Shown one piece after another: positions 24,945-33,574 of a stretch of 64,000 nt of DNA (the first letter of the stretch is position 1; each line of letters starts with the position of its first letter). The notes beneath the pieces are model-generated. The model was not told where the DNA came from. It did not search any database and was given only the letters and a program-made list of their open reading frames with translations. Source of the DNA: Cellulomonas sp. URHD0024 (lineage in GTDB: Bacteria > Actinomycetota > Actinomycetes > Actinomycetales > Cellulomonadaceae). Location: assembly GCF_000426185.1 (NCBI RefSeq), contig NZ_AUEW01000008.1:186001-250000 (forward strand), in the 5' to 3' direction. The position numbers and the translations under genes are program-made.

Positions 24945-25967
24945 GTGGGTTGGACCGACCGGGCGCCGGGCCCGACGAAGCACGCACACGCGCTGCGTGG
25001 TCTGTCGGTCGCCCTCGCCCTGCTGCTGACGACGGCGTGCCAGGCAGGACCGACCACCCCACCCAGTACGCCACCGTCCACGCCGGCCGGGCAGACCGTC
25101 GCCGCCGCACCGCCGACCAGTGCCACGCCTGACCCGTCGGCGTCGACCGTGGTCGTGAGCGACCCGGACGGAGCGCCGTGCCTCGGCGCGCCGCCCCCGC
25201 AGCGCTGGGAGCACGTGCTGTGGATCTGGTTCGAGAACAAGGCCGACGTCGCTGTGCTGGGCTCCCCCCAGGCGCCGTACCTCAACCGTGTCGCGACGAT
25301 GTGCGGCAGGGCCGACGACTACCACGGCATCACCCATCCGTCCCTGCCGAACTACCTCGCCGCGACGTCGGGTTCGACGCACGACGTCCGCAACGACGCC
25401 GGTCCGGCCGTCCACCCGATCGCCGGACCGTCGCTGTTCAGCCAGGTGGCCGAGGCCGGGCTCGAGTGGCGTTCGTACCAGGAGGCGATCCCCGCGCCGT
25501 GCGCGCAGGACTCCGCGGGCCCGTACGCGGTGAAGCACAACCCCGCCGCGTACTACACGGAGCTCCGGTCGGACTGCGCGCGGTGGGACGTGGGGCTCGA
25601 TGCGCTGACCGCCGACCTGGCCGCCGGATCGCTCCCGGCATTCGCCTTCGTCACGCCGGACATGTGCAACGACACCCACGACTGCTCGGTCGCCACGGGC
25701 GACACGTGGCTGAGCGACGTCCTGCCGACGATCCTGCGCAGCCGGTCGTACACCGACGGCACGACGGCCGTCTTCGTGACCTACGACGAGGACGACTCCG
25801 CGCACGACAACGTGGTGCCGTTCGTCGCGATCGCGCCGAGCGTCCCGGCCGGCTCGGTCTTCCCGGGCCGGACCGACCACTACACGCTGCTCCGCACGAC
25901 GGAGACCATGCTCGGCCTCCCGCCTCTGGGGCTCGCAGGCTCCGCCTCGACGCTGCCCCACTTCTGA
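24945..25967 (+). CDS. Phosphoesterase-family lipoprotein (acid phosphatase/phospholipase C-like)
   Basis: 340 residues. A type II signal peptide ends in the lipobox LTTAC (lipidated Cys32), followed by a Thr/Pro-rich linker to about residue 75. The catalytic domain has WEHVLWIWFENKADVAV (phosphoesterase E-N metal site), HGITHPSLPNYLAATSGS (nucleophile region), HNPAAYY, FVTPDMCNDTHDCS and FVTYDEDDS, the ordered metal-binding set of the PF04185 family. It would hydrolyse phosphomonoesters or phospholipids on the outer membrane face. GTG start at 24945, 27 bp after the S66 gene. Confidence 0.85.
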   Translation: MGWTDRAPGPTKHAHALRGLSVALALLLTTACQAGPTTPPSTPPSTPAGQTVAAAPPTSATPDPSASTVVVSDPDGAPCLGAPPPQRWEHVLWIWFENKADVAVLGSPQAPYLNRVATMCGRADDYHGITHPSLPNYLAATSGSTHDVRNDAGPAVHPIAGPSLFSQVAEAGLEWRSYQEAIPAPCAQDSAGPYAVKHNPAAYYTELRSDCARWDVGLDALTADLAAGSLPAFAFVTPDMCNDTHDCSVATGDTWLSDVLPTILRSRSYTDGTTAVFVTYDEDDSAHDNVVPFVAIAPSVPAGSVFPGRTDHYTLLRTTETMLGLPPLGLAGSASTLPHF

Positions 25968-26050
25968 CGACGACGAGCCGGACGGCATCACACGACCTCC
26001 GGCCGGTGACGTGGCCCGTCACGGACGACCGTCGTTGATCCGCGCGGTCG

Positions 26051-26587
26051 TCAGGTCGAAGCGAGGTCCGCCTGGATCTCGCGGATGACCGTCGCGAGGA
26101 CGCCGGACGCGAGCAGCCCGGAACCGAGCGGTCCCGCCGAGTCCTCACCGAGCGGGGGCAGCCTCCGCAGCGCCGCCCGGGTGGCTGGGGTCATGTGCTG
26201 AAGCTGCCAGCGGACCTCGTCGCCGACGGCGTCCGCGCGATCGGGGCGCCCGAGGCCGGCCGCCTTCGCTGCGTAGGCGGCTGCGCCGAGAGCGTGCGCG
26301 CCCATGTGCGCGACGCCCCAAGCCTGCGCCGCCGCCCTGGCTGCGGCGACAGCCGCGGGCGAGCGGACGACATGCGCTGCACGGCCGCCGACGAAACGTC
26401 GGCGGATCTCGTCGGCGGCACGCAGCTCGCCGCGACTGAACGCCCGCGCGCGTGCGATGGCGTCGCGCGGACGATCGTCGTCCGGCGCCTCGGCCTCGAA
26501 CAGCGGCAGGACACGCTCTGCGCAATCCGCCGCCCACCCCGCGACGGTGCGCCGATCAGCCTCGCTGAGCGCCTGGGGAGAAACCAC
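26051..26587 (-). CDS. Imm-5-like putative immunity protein (orphan)
   Basis: 178 residues. LSEADRRTVAGWAADCAERVLPLFE followed by Arg/Ala-rich helices ending AWGVAHMGAHALGAAAYAAKA is the pattern of the actinobacterial putative immunity (Imm-5-like) family: all helical, cytoplasmic. GTG 26587 is preferred because a GGAGG Shine-Dalgarno ends five bases upstream. No toxin gene is adjacent; neighbours are a phosphoesterase lipoprotein and a quinone oxidoreductase, so this is an orphan that could protect against an incoming effector or have an unrelated role. Confidence 0.7.
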   Translation of the reverse strand: MVSPQALSEADRRTVAGWAADCAERVLPLFEAEAPDDDRPRDAIARARAFSRGELRAADEIRRRFVGGRAAHVVRSPAAVAAARAAAQAWGVAHMGAHALGAAAYAAKAAGLGRPDRADAVGDEVRWQLQHMTPATRAALRRLPPLGEDSAGPLGSGLLASGVLATVIREIQADLAST

Positions 26588-26706
26588 ACGGACCTCCAAC
26601 GGGCGGCCTACGCGGAGACGGACTCCTGGGCGGCACGCTCCAGGAAGTCCGTCAGCGCGTCCCGCATCTTCTCGGGGCGACGCACCTGTTCCGGCTCGGG
26701 CCGGCG

Positions 26707-27630
26707 TCAGATGCGCACGACGACCTTGCCCCGGACATGACCGGTCGCGCTGGCCTCGTGCGCCGCAGCGGTGTCCGCGAGCTCGAAGACCTGGGCGATC
26801 TCGACCTTCAGCCGACCGTCGTCGGCCAGCGCGGCGAGAGCCTCGAGGTCCTGGGTCGACGGCCGGACCCAGACGTAGTGCCCGCCGAGCTCGTCGCGGG
26901 CCGCGGCGTCCAGGATCGACGCGATGGTGCCGCCGTCGGCCAGCAGGGCGGGGGCGGTCGCGATCGCCTCGGTGCCGCCGTAGTGCAGGATCACGTCGAC
27001 GCCCTCGGGCGCGAGGGCGCGGACGCGCTCGACGAGCCCGTCGCCGTACTCGACCGGCTCCGCACCCAGGCCCCGCAGGTACTCGTGGTTCGCCGAGGAC
27101 GCGGTGCCGAGGACCCGGGCGCCGAGTGCGGCGGCGATCTGGACGGCGAAGGAGCCGACGCCACCGGCGGCTGCGTGCACGAGCACTGTCTGACCTGCCT
27201 GGACGCCCGCGCGCCGGATCGACTGGTACGCGGTGAGGCCGGCGAGCGGCACGCCGGCGGCCTCCTCGAACGACAGCGACGCGGGCTTGCGTGCGAGCGT
27301 CCGGACGGGCGCTGACACGTACTCGGCGAACGTCCCACCGTGCACCCAGTCCTTGCGGACGTAGCCGAAGACCTCGTCGCCGACCTGCAGCTCGGGGGTG
27401 TCCAGGCCGACCCGCTCGACGACGCCGGCGACGTCCCACCCGGGGATCGCCGGGAAACCGACGTCCATCGCCCCGTCGAGGTAGCCGGCACGGACATACC
27501 CGTCGACGGGGTTCACGGACGCTGCCCTGACGCGGACGAGGACGGAGTCGGCGCCGACCTTCGGGATCGGCTGGTCGGTGAGCTCGAGGACGTCGGGGCC
27601 GCCGTAGCGGGAGTAGGTGATTGCTCGCAT
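26707..27630 (-). CDS. NADP-dependent zinc-free quinone oxidoreductase (MDR family)
   Basis: 307 residues. The GroES-like N-terminal domain (MRAITYSRYGGPDVLELTDQ, ASVNPVDGYVRAG, WDVAGVVERVG) is followed by a Rossmann domain with VLVHAAAGGVGSFAVQIAAA, the AAxGGVG NADPH loop of quinone oxidoreductases. No catalytic or structural zinc cysteines are present. It reduces quinones or enones with NADPH in the cytoplasm. ATG 27630 begins directly at the conserved N-terminus. It lies 28 bp downstream of the EPSP synthase stop on the same strand, so it may be cotranscribed, though there is no functional link. Confidence 0.9.
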   Translation of the reverse strand: MRAITYSRYGGPDVLELTDQPIPKVGADSVLVRVRAASVNPVDGYVRAGYLDGAMDVGFPAIPGWDVAGVVERVGLDTPELQVGDEVFGYVRKDWVHGGTFAEYVSAPVRTLARKPASLSFEEAAGVPLAGLTAYQSIRRAGVQAGQTVLVHAAAGGVGSFAVQIAAALGARVLGTASSANHEYLRGLGAEPVEYGDGLVERVRALAPEGVDVILHYGGTEAIATAPALLADGGTIASILDAAARDELGGHYVWVRPSTQDLEALAALADDGRLKVEIAQVFELADTAAAHEASATGHVRGKVVVRI

Positions 27631-27658
27631 ACCCGTCGCAGCAGCCGCGGCAGCAGCC

Positions 27659-28960
27659 CTATTCCGGCCCGACGCTGCCGGTGTCGAGGTGCGCCGCGAA
27701 CTGCTCGCCGTTCCGGGCGAGGCGGGCTTCGCGTGCGATCTCCTGCACGACCTCGGCCAGCACGCTGTGGAACGTGGGAAACGTCTTCTTGACGCAGGTG
27801 GGGTCGTCCAGCGTGATCCCCGGCGTTCGCAGACCGGCGATGCTGAAGGCCATGGCGATGCGGTGGTCGCGAAAGGTCTCGACACGCCCGGCGTTCGGGG
27901 TGCCCGGATGGATCCGGATCCAGTCCGGTCCCGTGTCCACCTCCACACCGAGCCGACGAAGGTTCCCGGCGCACGCCTCGAGCCGGTCGCACTCCTTCAC
28001 CCGAGTGTTCGCCACGTCGACGATCGTCGTCGGGCCCTGCGCGTAAGGAGCGATCGCGGCAAGCGTCGGCATGGTGTCGGAGATGTCGCGCATGTTGACG
28101 GTGACGCCCTGCAGCCGTCCGCCGACGACGGTCGTCGACGTGCTCGTCTGGCGGACCTCGGCGCCCATCTGCTCGAGCACGCGGACGAAGGCCAGGTCGC
28201 CCTGCAAGGCATCCCGCCCGAGACCTGGCACCTCCACGGTGCGACCGAGCAGGGCAGCAGCCGCGAAGAAGTAGCTGGCCGACGACGCGTCCGGCTCGAC
28301 CTGGTACCTGTGCGCCCGGTAGGTCGCCGCCGGAACGGTGTAGGTGCCGCCGTCGACCTCGACGTCGACACCGAAGTCGCGCATCATCGCAAGGGTGATG
28401 CCGACGTAGGGAACGGATACGAGGTCCGTGACCTCGATGGTCAGGCCGTCACGCGACAGCGGCGCAACGAGCAGGAGCGCCGTCAGGAACTGCGACGACG
28501 TGCCCGCGTCCAGGCGGATGGTGCCGCCCTCGATACCGCGCGCCTCGACGACGAACGGGTGGTGCTCCGGCTCGCCCTGGAACGTGAGGCCGGCGCCGAG
28601 CGAGCGCAGTGCCCGCGTCAGGGGCGCCATCGGCCGGGCACGCATCTGGTCGGAGGCGTCGAACGCGAACGTCCCGCGGCCCGCTGCGGCGAGGGCAGGC
28701 AGGAACCGGGCGGTCGTGGCGCCGTCGCGGCAGAAGACCTCGGCACGCGACGCGCCCGGGCCTGCGGCGCGCCCGTCGATCGTCCACTCTCGTCCGTCAG
28801 CGACGACCTGGTACCCGAGCGCGCGCAGGCCGTCGACGAACGCCTCCGTGTCGTCCGACAAGAGCGGGTCGACGAGCGTCGTGCGGCCGGCCGCCGCCGC
28901 GGCGAGCAGCAGGGCGCGCGCGGTGACGGACTTGGAGCCCGGGATGGTGACGACTGCCAT
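27659..28960 (-). CDS. aroA: EPSP synthase (3-phosphoshikimate 1-carboxyvinyltransferase)
   Basis: 433 residues, normal length. IPGSKSVTARALLLAA is the N-terminal PEP/S3P loop (with Ala replacing the usual Asn), DAGTSSQFLTALLL and RVKECDRLEA are the middle and C-terminal signatures, and FRDHRIAMAFSIAG the last. It joins PEP and shikimate-3-phosphate in the shikimate pathway. At the glyphosate-sensitive loop, the usual NAGT-x-x-R reads DGATTAR: Ala81 occupies the place of Gly96 (E. coli numbering), the substitution found in glyphosate-tolerant class II enzymes. It may be one of two EPSP synthases in the genome; it could feed chorismate to the PabAB cluster at 56 kb. Confidence 0.9.
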   Translation of the reverse strand: MAVVTIPGSKSVTARALLLAAAAAGRTTLVDPLLSDDTEAFVDGLRALGYQVVADGREWTIDGRAAGPGASRAEVFCRDGATTARFLPALAAAGRGTFAFDASDQMRARPMAPLTRALRSLGAGLTFQGEPEHHPFVVEARGIEGGTIRLDAGTSSQFLTALLLVAPLSRDGLTIEVTDLVSVPYVGITLAMMRDFGVDVEVDGGTYTVPAATYRAHRYQVEPDASSASYFFAAAALLGRTVEVPGLGRDALQGDLAFVRVLEQMGAEVRQTSTSTTVVGGRLQGVTVNMRDISDTMPTLAAIAPYAQGPTTIVDVANTRVKECDRLEACAGNLRRLGVEVDTGPDWIRIHPGTPNAGRVETFRDHRIAMAFSIAGLRTPGITLDDPTCVKKTFPTFHSVLAEVVQEIAREARLARNGEQFAAHLDTGSVGPE

Positions 28961-28995
28961 GGGCCGGGACTCTAGCCGGACCGGCGGTGCCGATG

Positions 28996-31900
28996 TCAGG
29001 CAGTACGCCGGCCGGTCGCGCCTCCCGCACCCGGGCTGCGCCTGACCGAGCGGGCCGGGCCCGGCCGAGCGAACGAACGAACGAGGACCGCGCAGATCCC
29101 GGCGAGCAGCGCCAGCAGAGCGAGCCCCGCCAGGCGGGCCCCCTCCCATCCGCTGCTCGCGAGCGGCTGCGCCGGCGCGCCGGCGGCCAGCACCTCGGCG
29201 GTGTAGGTCGCGACCGCCTTCTGGCCGTAGGCGTCGGTGACCTCGAAGGTCACCGGCGTCGCCGTCCCGACGAAGCCCAGGACCGGAGTGAAGACGAGCG
29301 CACCCGTCGCCGGGTCGATCGTGTAGGTGCCCTCGCCGGGAAAGGTCACGCTCGTCACCGCGGAACCGCTCGAGTCGAGCAGGGTGGCCGACCCACCGAC
29401 CGGAACGGCGACGACGTGGACGGGGCTCTGCGGCACTCCGGACGGACCCGTCGAGGTGAGGCCGGCCGCCGTCGGCCCGGCCGGCGGCGTCACGACCGGT
29501 GCGTAGCGGCCGTCGGCGACCTGGCCGTACGCGTCGACGACGCGAACGACGACGGCGGGCGGCGTGCCCTGGAACCCGAGCACGGGCTCGAACACGACGA
29601 CGCCATCGGGGCCGAGGGTGTACGTGCCGGCAGGGGTCGTGACCGACGCGACGGCGTTGCCGTGGCTGTCGACGAGCGTGACCGAGCCGCCGGCCGGCAC
29701 CACGGGCGTCCACGTCTGCGGCGCCGTGCCGGTGCCGGTCGTCGTACCAGCGGGAGCCGTCGTGGCGGGAGCCACGACTCTCGGCGTGTAGGTGCTCGTC
29801 GCCCGCGTCCCGTATTCGTCGGTCACCTGGAAGTCCACGGGCTGCGGAGTGCCGGCGAAGCCGCTCACGGGGACGAACGTGATCGTGCCGGTCGCGCCGT
29901 CGAGCGTGTAGCTGCCACCGGTGACCGTCAGGGACGTGGTCGGGTTGCCGTTCGCGTCGAGGAGGGTGACCGAGCCGTGCACCGGCACGGGAACCGCGAA
30001 CTGCTGCGGATCGGTCCCGGTGCCCCGAGTCGTGCCTGCGGGCGGCGCGGGCAGCGGCGGCACCACCACGGTCGGGGTGTAGGTGCCGGTGGCGGTCTGT
30101 CCGTAGGCGTCCGTCACGCGGAACGAGGCAGGGTCGGCCGCACCGTCGAACCCGGGCACCGGGATGAAGGCGAGGACGCCCGTCGCCGGGTCGAAGGTGT
30201 ACGTGCCCTGCCCAGGCATGATGACGGAGGTCGCCGGGTCACCTTGAGCATCGACCAGGGTGACGGTGCCTGACGTGGGCGGCGTCAGCGTCACCGACTG
30301 CACGGCGGTGCCGATGCCGCTGGTCGTCCGCGGAGGTCCCGCAGGCCCCGCGGGCAGCAGGACCGTCGGGGTGTAGGTGCTCGTCGCGGTCTGGCCGTAC
30401 GCATCGGTCAGCTGGTAGTTCACGGCCGAGGCCGTCCCCGTGAACCCGAGGCGTGGCGTGAACGAGAGCGTGCCGGTCGCGGGGTCGACCGTGAACGTGC
30501 CGTCAGCAGAGGTCACGGAGGTGGCCGGGCCGCCCTCGGCGTCGAGCAGCCGGATCGAACCGGAGACCGGTACGGAGACGACGCTCGCCGACTGCGTCGC
30601 CGTGCCGTAGCCGACCGAGGTCCGCGGCGCGGCGCTCGGACCCGCCGGGATGGTGACCGTCGGCGTGTAGGTGCTCGTCGCCGACTGCCCGTAGGCGTCT
30701 GTCACGCGGTAGTCGACGGGCTCGGCCTCGCCCACGAAGCCCAGCGCGGGCGTGAACGTCAGGACGCCGGTGGTCTCGTCGACCACGAAGGTTCCGGCGC
30801 TCGTCGTGAGCGTCATCGCCGGATCGTCGTCCGCGTCGAGCAGCGTTGCGGTGCCGCCGGTGGGCACGCTGAGGGTCACCTGCTGCTCGGAGGTGCCGGT
30901 GCCGGTGGACGTGAGCGGTGCGGCACCTGGGCCGGCGGGGCTCATCACTGTCGCCGTGTACGTGCCACCGCCGATCGTCTCGCCCGACGGCGACGTGACG
31001 GTGTAATCAGCCGTCGCGGAGCCGGTGAACCCGAGCTCCGGCGTGAAGGTGAGGATGCCGGAGACGACGGTGAACGTCCCGCCGGGCACCGTGAGCGTCG
31101 TGACGGGCGTGTCGTCGTCGAGCAGTGCCAACGTGCTGCCCCCGGGGACCGTGACTGTCTTGGTCTGGGCTGCCGTACCGGCTCCGCTCGAGACGAGCTC
31201 GGCCGGTGTCGTCGTGATCGTCAGGGTCGACGTCGTCGTCACCGGGTCGAGCTCGTTGCCGACGACCGTGATGGTGCTCGTCGCCGTGGCGCCCGCTGCC
31301 GACGGCGCTGTGGCCGTGAAGTCGTACGTGTCGGAGTCGCCGTCGGCGAGCGGTCCGCTCACGCACTGGACGACACCGGACGTCGTGGTGCAGCCGCTCG
31401 GCAGCGTCAGTCCGGTGACCCCTGTGGGGACGGGGAAGGAGAACGTGCCGCCCGACGAGCCGCCCGGGCCCTCGTCCGTGAGCGTGACGGTCCAGCTGAT
31501 CGCGTCGCCCGGCGCCACCGTGGGCGGCGTCGTGACCGCCGCTGAGAGGTCCGTGGGCGACGACGGCGTCGTCGTGCCGTCGTTGTTGCTCGTGGCCGGG
31601 CCGACGATCCGTGAGACCAGCGCGACCGTGGGCGCGGCTGCGGTGGGGTTCGTGACGGCGACCTGCGTGATCGTGCCCGTGGCGTTGTGCGAGAACCCGA
31701 GGTTCCCGTTTCCGTACGTCCATGCCGCTCCGTAGCCGCTGCCGCCTGTGCCGTCGGCGGTGAAGAGGCTGCCCGTCGCGATCTTCGTCACGGTGCCCGT
31801 CGGGCTGATGCGGACGAGGTCCTTCGACGTGTTCTCGACGCCCCACAGGTAGCCCTGGAGCCAGGTGAAGTCGATGACGTCCGCGTTCTGCGTCAGCGCC

Positions 31901-32415
31901 ACGGACGTCACCGTGCGGGTCGTGGCCGACATGTCGATCTTGTAGAGGGCCGACGTCGCGGAAAGGGGCTTGAGGAAGAAGGTGTCGGCGTAGCCGCCGT
32001 CGCCGAACGCCCCGGAGACCACCTGGGTCGGCATACCCGTGACCGCTCCCAGGTCGGTGGGCGCACCGAGGCTGTCGACCTGCACGAGGTGCCCGGTCGC
32101 GGACCCGCTGAATCCCACCGCGTACAGGTAGCCGTCGGCGGTGCGGTAGCCGAGGGCGTTGTACTGGTAGGCGGCCTGCGAGCCCACCGTGACGATCTGG
32201 ACGCCGCCCGCTCCCGCGTTCGCGAGCCGCGACTGGGCGACGCGCCGCATCGTGGTGTTCGTGTCGCCGGTGATCACCTGGGAGATGAACACCGTCGGGT
32301 AGGCGGGCGCGACGGGGGCGGCGCTTGCGCCGATCCCGAGGCCGGTGGCAAGGAGCGCCGTGATACCAGCGATCGCGGCGCCACGGAGCAGCGGCGTAGA
32401 GCGGGGGGTGCGCAC
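28996..32415 (-). CDS. Large secreted/membrane-anchored adhesin-like protein with seven CshA-type repeats
   Basis: 1139 residues. Signal peptide 1-32 (LLATGLGIGASAAP). Residues 40-275 form a beta-propeller-like domain (YPTVFISQVITGDTN...GFSHNATGTITQV). A DUF11-like domain follows at about 300-385 (AISWTVTLTDEGPGG), then seven repeats of about 90 residues, each ending like VTDAYGQ-x-A-T-x-TYTPTV, the CshA fibril repeat. The C-terminus has a hydrophobic helix (AGLALLALLAGICAVLV) and an Arg-rich tail but no LPXTG. The architecture suggests a wall-spanning surface fibril anchored by its C-terminal helix. Monocistronic. Confidence 0.82.
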   Translation of the reverse strand: MRTPRSTPLLRGAAIAGITALLATGLGIGASAAPVAPAYPTVFISQVITGDTNTTMRRVAQSRLANAGAGGVQIVTVGSQAAYQYNALGYRTADGYLYAVGFSGSATGHLVQVDSLGAPTDLGAVTGMPTQVVSGAFGDGGYADTFFLKPLSATSALYKIDMSATTRTVTSVALTQNADVIDFTWLQGYLWGVENTSKDLVRISPTGTVTKIATGSLFTADGTGGSGYGAAWTYGNGNLGFSHNATGTITQVAVTNPTAAAPTVALVSRIVGPATSNNDGTTTPSSPTDLSAAVTTPPTVAPGDAISWTVTLTDEGPGGSSGGTFSFPVPTGVTGLTLPSGCTTTSGVVQCVSGPLADGDSDTYDFTATAPSAAGATATSTITVVGNELDPVTTTSTLTITTTPAELVSSGAGTAAQTKTVTVPGGSTLALLDDDTPVTTLTVPGGTFTVVSGILTFTPELGFTGSATADYTVTSPSGETIGGGTYTATVMSPAGPGAAPLTSTGTGTSEQQVTLSVPTGGTATLLDADDDPAMTLTTSAGTFVVDETTGVLTFTPALGFVGEAEPVDYRVTDAYGQSATSTYTPTVTIPAGPSAAPRTSVGYGTATQSASVVSVPVSGSIRLLDAEGGPATSVTSADGTFTVDPATGTLSFTPRLGFTGTASAVNYQLTDAYGQTATSTYTPTVLLPAGPAGPPRTTSGIGTAVQSVTLTPPTSGTVTLVDAQGDPATSVIMPGQGTYTFDPATGVLAFIPVPGFDGAADPASFRVTDAYGQTATGTYTPTVVVPPLPAPPAGTTRGTGTDPQQFAVPVPVHGSVTLLDANGNPTTSLTVTGGSYTLDGATGTITFVPVSGFAGTPQPVDFQVTDEYGTRATSTYTPRVVAPATTAPAGTTTGTGTAPQTWTPVVPAGGSVTLVDSHGNAVASVTTPAGTYTLGPDGVVVFEPVLGFQGTPPAVVVRVVDAYGQVADGRYAPVVTPPAGPTAAGLTSTGPSGVPQSPVHVVAVPVGGSATLLDSSGSAVTSVTFPGEGTYTIDPATGALVFTPVLGFVGTATPVTFEVTDAYGQKAVATYTAEVLAAGAPAQPLASSGWEGARLAGLALLALLAGICAVLVRSFARPGPARSVRRSPGAGGATGRRTA

Positions 32416-32496
32416 GGCGATCTCTTCTCAGTCCGGGGTCATCGACACCATCGGCGCCCGCACCACGTTGTTGAGGGCTCGCAGGAGTCGGCAACC

Positions 32497-32994
32497 TCAC
32501 CAGCCCAAGGTGCCCGGCCCGCCCTTGAACGGTCCGACGACGCTCGAGGTGATCCAGCCGCCGTAGAAGCCGCCGTCCTGGGCCTGGACGACCTCGCCGT
32601 CGACCGTGCACCGGTCCATCGCCCCGGGCATGACGGCGATCGCCCCGGCGAGCACCTCAAAGCCTGCCGCTGGTTCCGGATACGTCCACCCTGCGCCGGG
32701 CGCCACGACCGACCCGCCGAGGATGTCGACGTACGCCGCCTGCCCTTTCCACTCGCACCAGGAGGCTCCGACGGCAGGGCGCACCGACCCGTCGGCGAAC
32801 GCCGAGCGCGGCAGGTAGTACGTCGGCGGGTGGCTCGTCTCGAGCACGCGCCACGCGGACGAGGTACGCGCGACCACCTGGCCGCCGAGCTCGATGACGA
32901 GCTCGGCGGTGCACGGCTCGACACGCGGGGGGCGCGGGTAGTCCCAGACGGACTCCTGCCCGGGTGCGGGACGGACCGGCTCGGGACGCGGCAT
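32497..32994 (-). CDS. DUF427 domain protein
   Basis: 165 residues. VARTSSAWRVLETSHPPTYYLPRSAF, then WCEWKGQAAYVDI and WTYPEPAAGFEVLAGAIAVMPG are the defining blocks of the DUF427 family: a small beta-rich domain, cytoplasmic, function undefined. The C-terminal extension ends in GGWITSSVVGPFKGGPGTLGW, which is also standard for actinobacterial members. Start ATG 32994. It faces the next gene divergently with 94 bp between. Confidence 0.88.
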   Translation of the reverse strand: MPRPEPVRPAPGQESVWDYPRPPRVEPCTAELVIELGGQVVARTSSAWRVLETSHPPTYYLPRSAFADGSVRPAVGASWCEWKGQAAYVDILGGSVVAPGAGWTYPEPAAGFEVLAGAIAVMPGAMDRCTVDGEVVQAQDGGFYGGWITSSVVGPFKGGPGTLGW

Positions 32995-33088
32995 GCGATC
33001 GACGGTACGTCGACGCCAACACCCGCGCAGCGGCTCCACGTCCTTCGTCGGCCGCGCGGGTTCGCCCGGTCCGGGTGACGATGGGGCG

Positions 33089-33553
33089 ATGAGTCCGTCG
33101 CCGGACGGTCCGGACGAGGACCACACCGCCCCCGCGGGGGTCTCCGAGGAGCTGGTCGAGGCGGTCGGAGGCGTCACCGCCGCCTTCGAGGTGATCGAGC
33201 ACGCACGCGGGATGCTCTACGCGTTCCACCGGCTCGTCGGCCGGGCGGACAAGGAGCTCGCCGAGGCCCTCGATCAGCTCGAGTCCGCCGGGCGGCCCGA
33301 CCTCGCCGAGGCGTTGCGGATCGGGGTCGTCGGACGCAACGTGCTCGACGGGCGCTGGACGTTCCAGCTCGTCGAGGAGTTCGACTCCGGGTACTACACG
33401 GCGTTCGCCGACGCCGAGCGGTCCGTCCGGGACGCGACGATGGGCGGCCGCCGGCACGTCTTCGAAGCGCAGCTGAAGGAGCGCGAACGGACGCGCGGAC
33501 GCGCAGGGCACGAGGCGCGCCCCGCGGCGCAGCACGAGCGGGAACCGGAGTGA
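33089..33553 (+). CDS. Conserved hypothetical helical protein
   Basis: 154 residues with no recognised domain. The core, residues 20-130, is helical: FEVIEHARGMLYAFHRLVGRADKELAEALDQLE, a loop with VVGRNVLDGRWTFQLVEEFDSGYY, then an acidic/basic helix. The tail is Arg/Glu-rich and probably disordered. No signal peptide or membrane segment. GRWTFQLVEEFD looks like a conserved family hallmark. ATG 33089 is preceded by GATGGGGCG; it is converging with the TspO-like gene. Confidence 0.6.
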   Translation: MSPSPDGPDEDHTAPAGVSEELVEAVGGVTAAFEVIEHARGMLYAFHRLVGRADKELAEALDQLESAGRPDLAEALRIGVVGRNVLDGRWTFQLVEEFDSGYYTAFADAERSVRDATMGGRRHVFEAQLKERERTRGRAGHEARPAAQHEREPE

Positions 33554-33574
33554 CCCGCACCTACGGCGTGCGCC

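Noticed and set aside
21250-25991. Several long minus-strand frames opposite the GH3, S66 and phosphoesterase genes
   Set aside because: Low-complexity Arg/Gly/Asp-rich translations with no family signatures; plus-strand genes have complete motifs.
25968-26050. Imperfect hairpin (GTGACG ... CGTCAC) as a terminator between convergent genes
   Set aside because: Only six paired bases with one mismatch beyond them; too weak to annotate.
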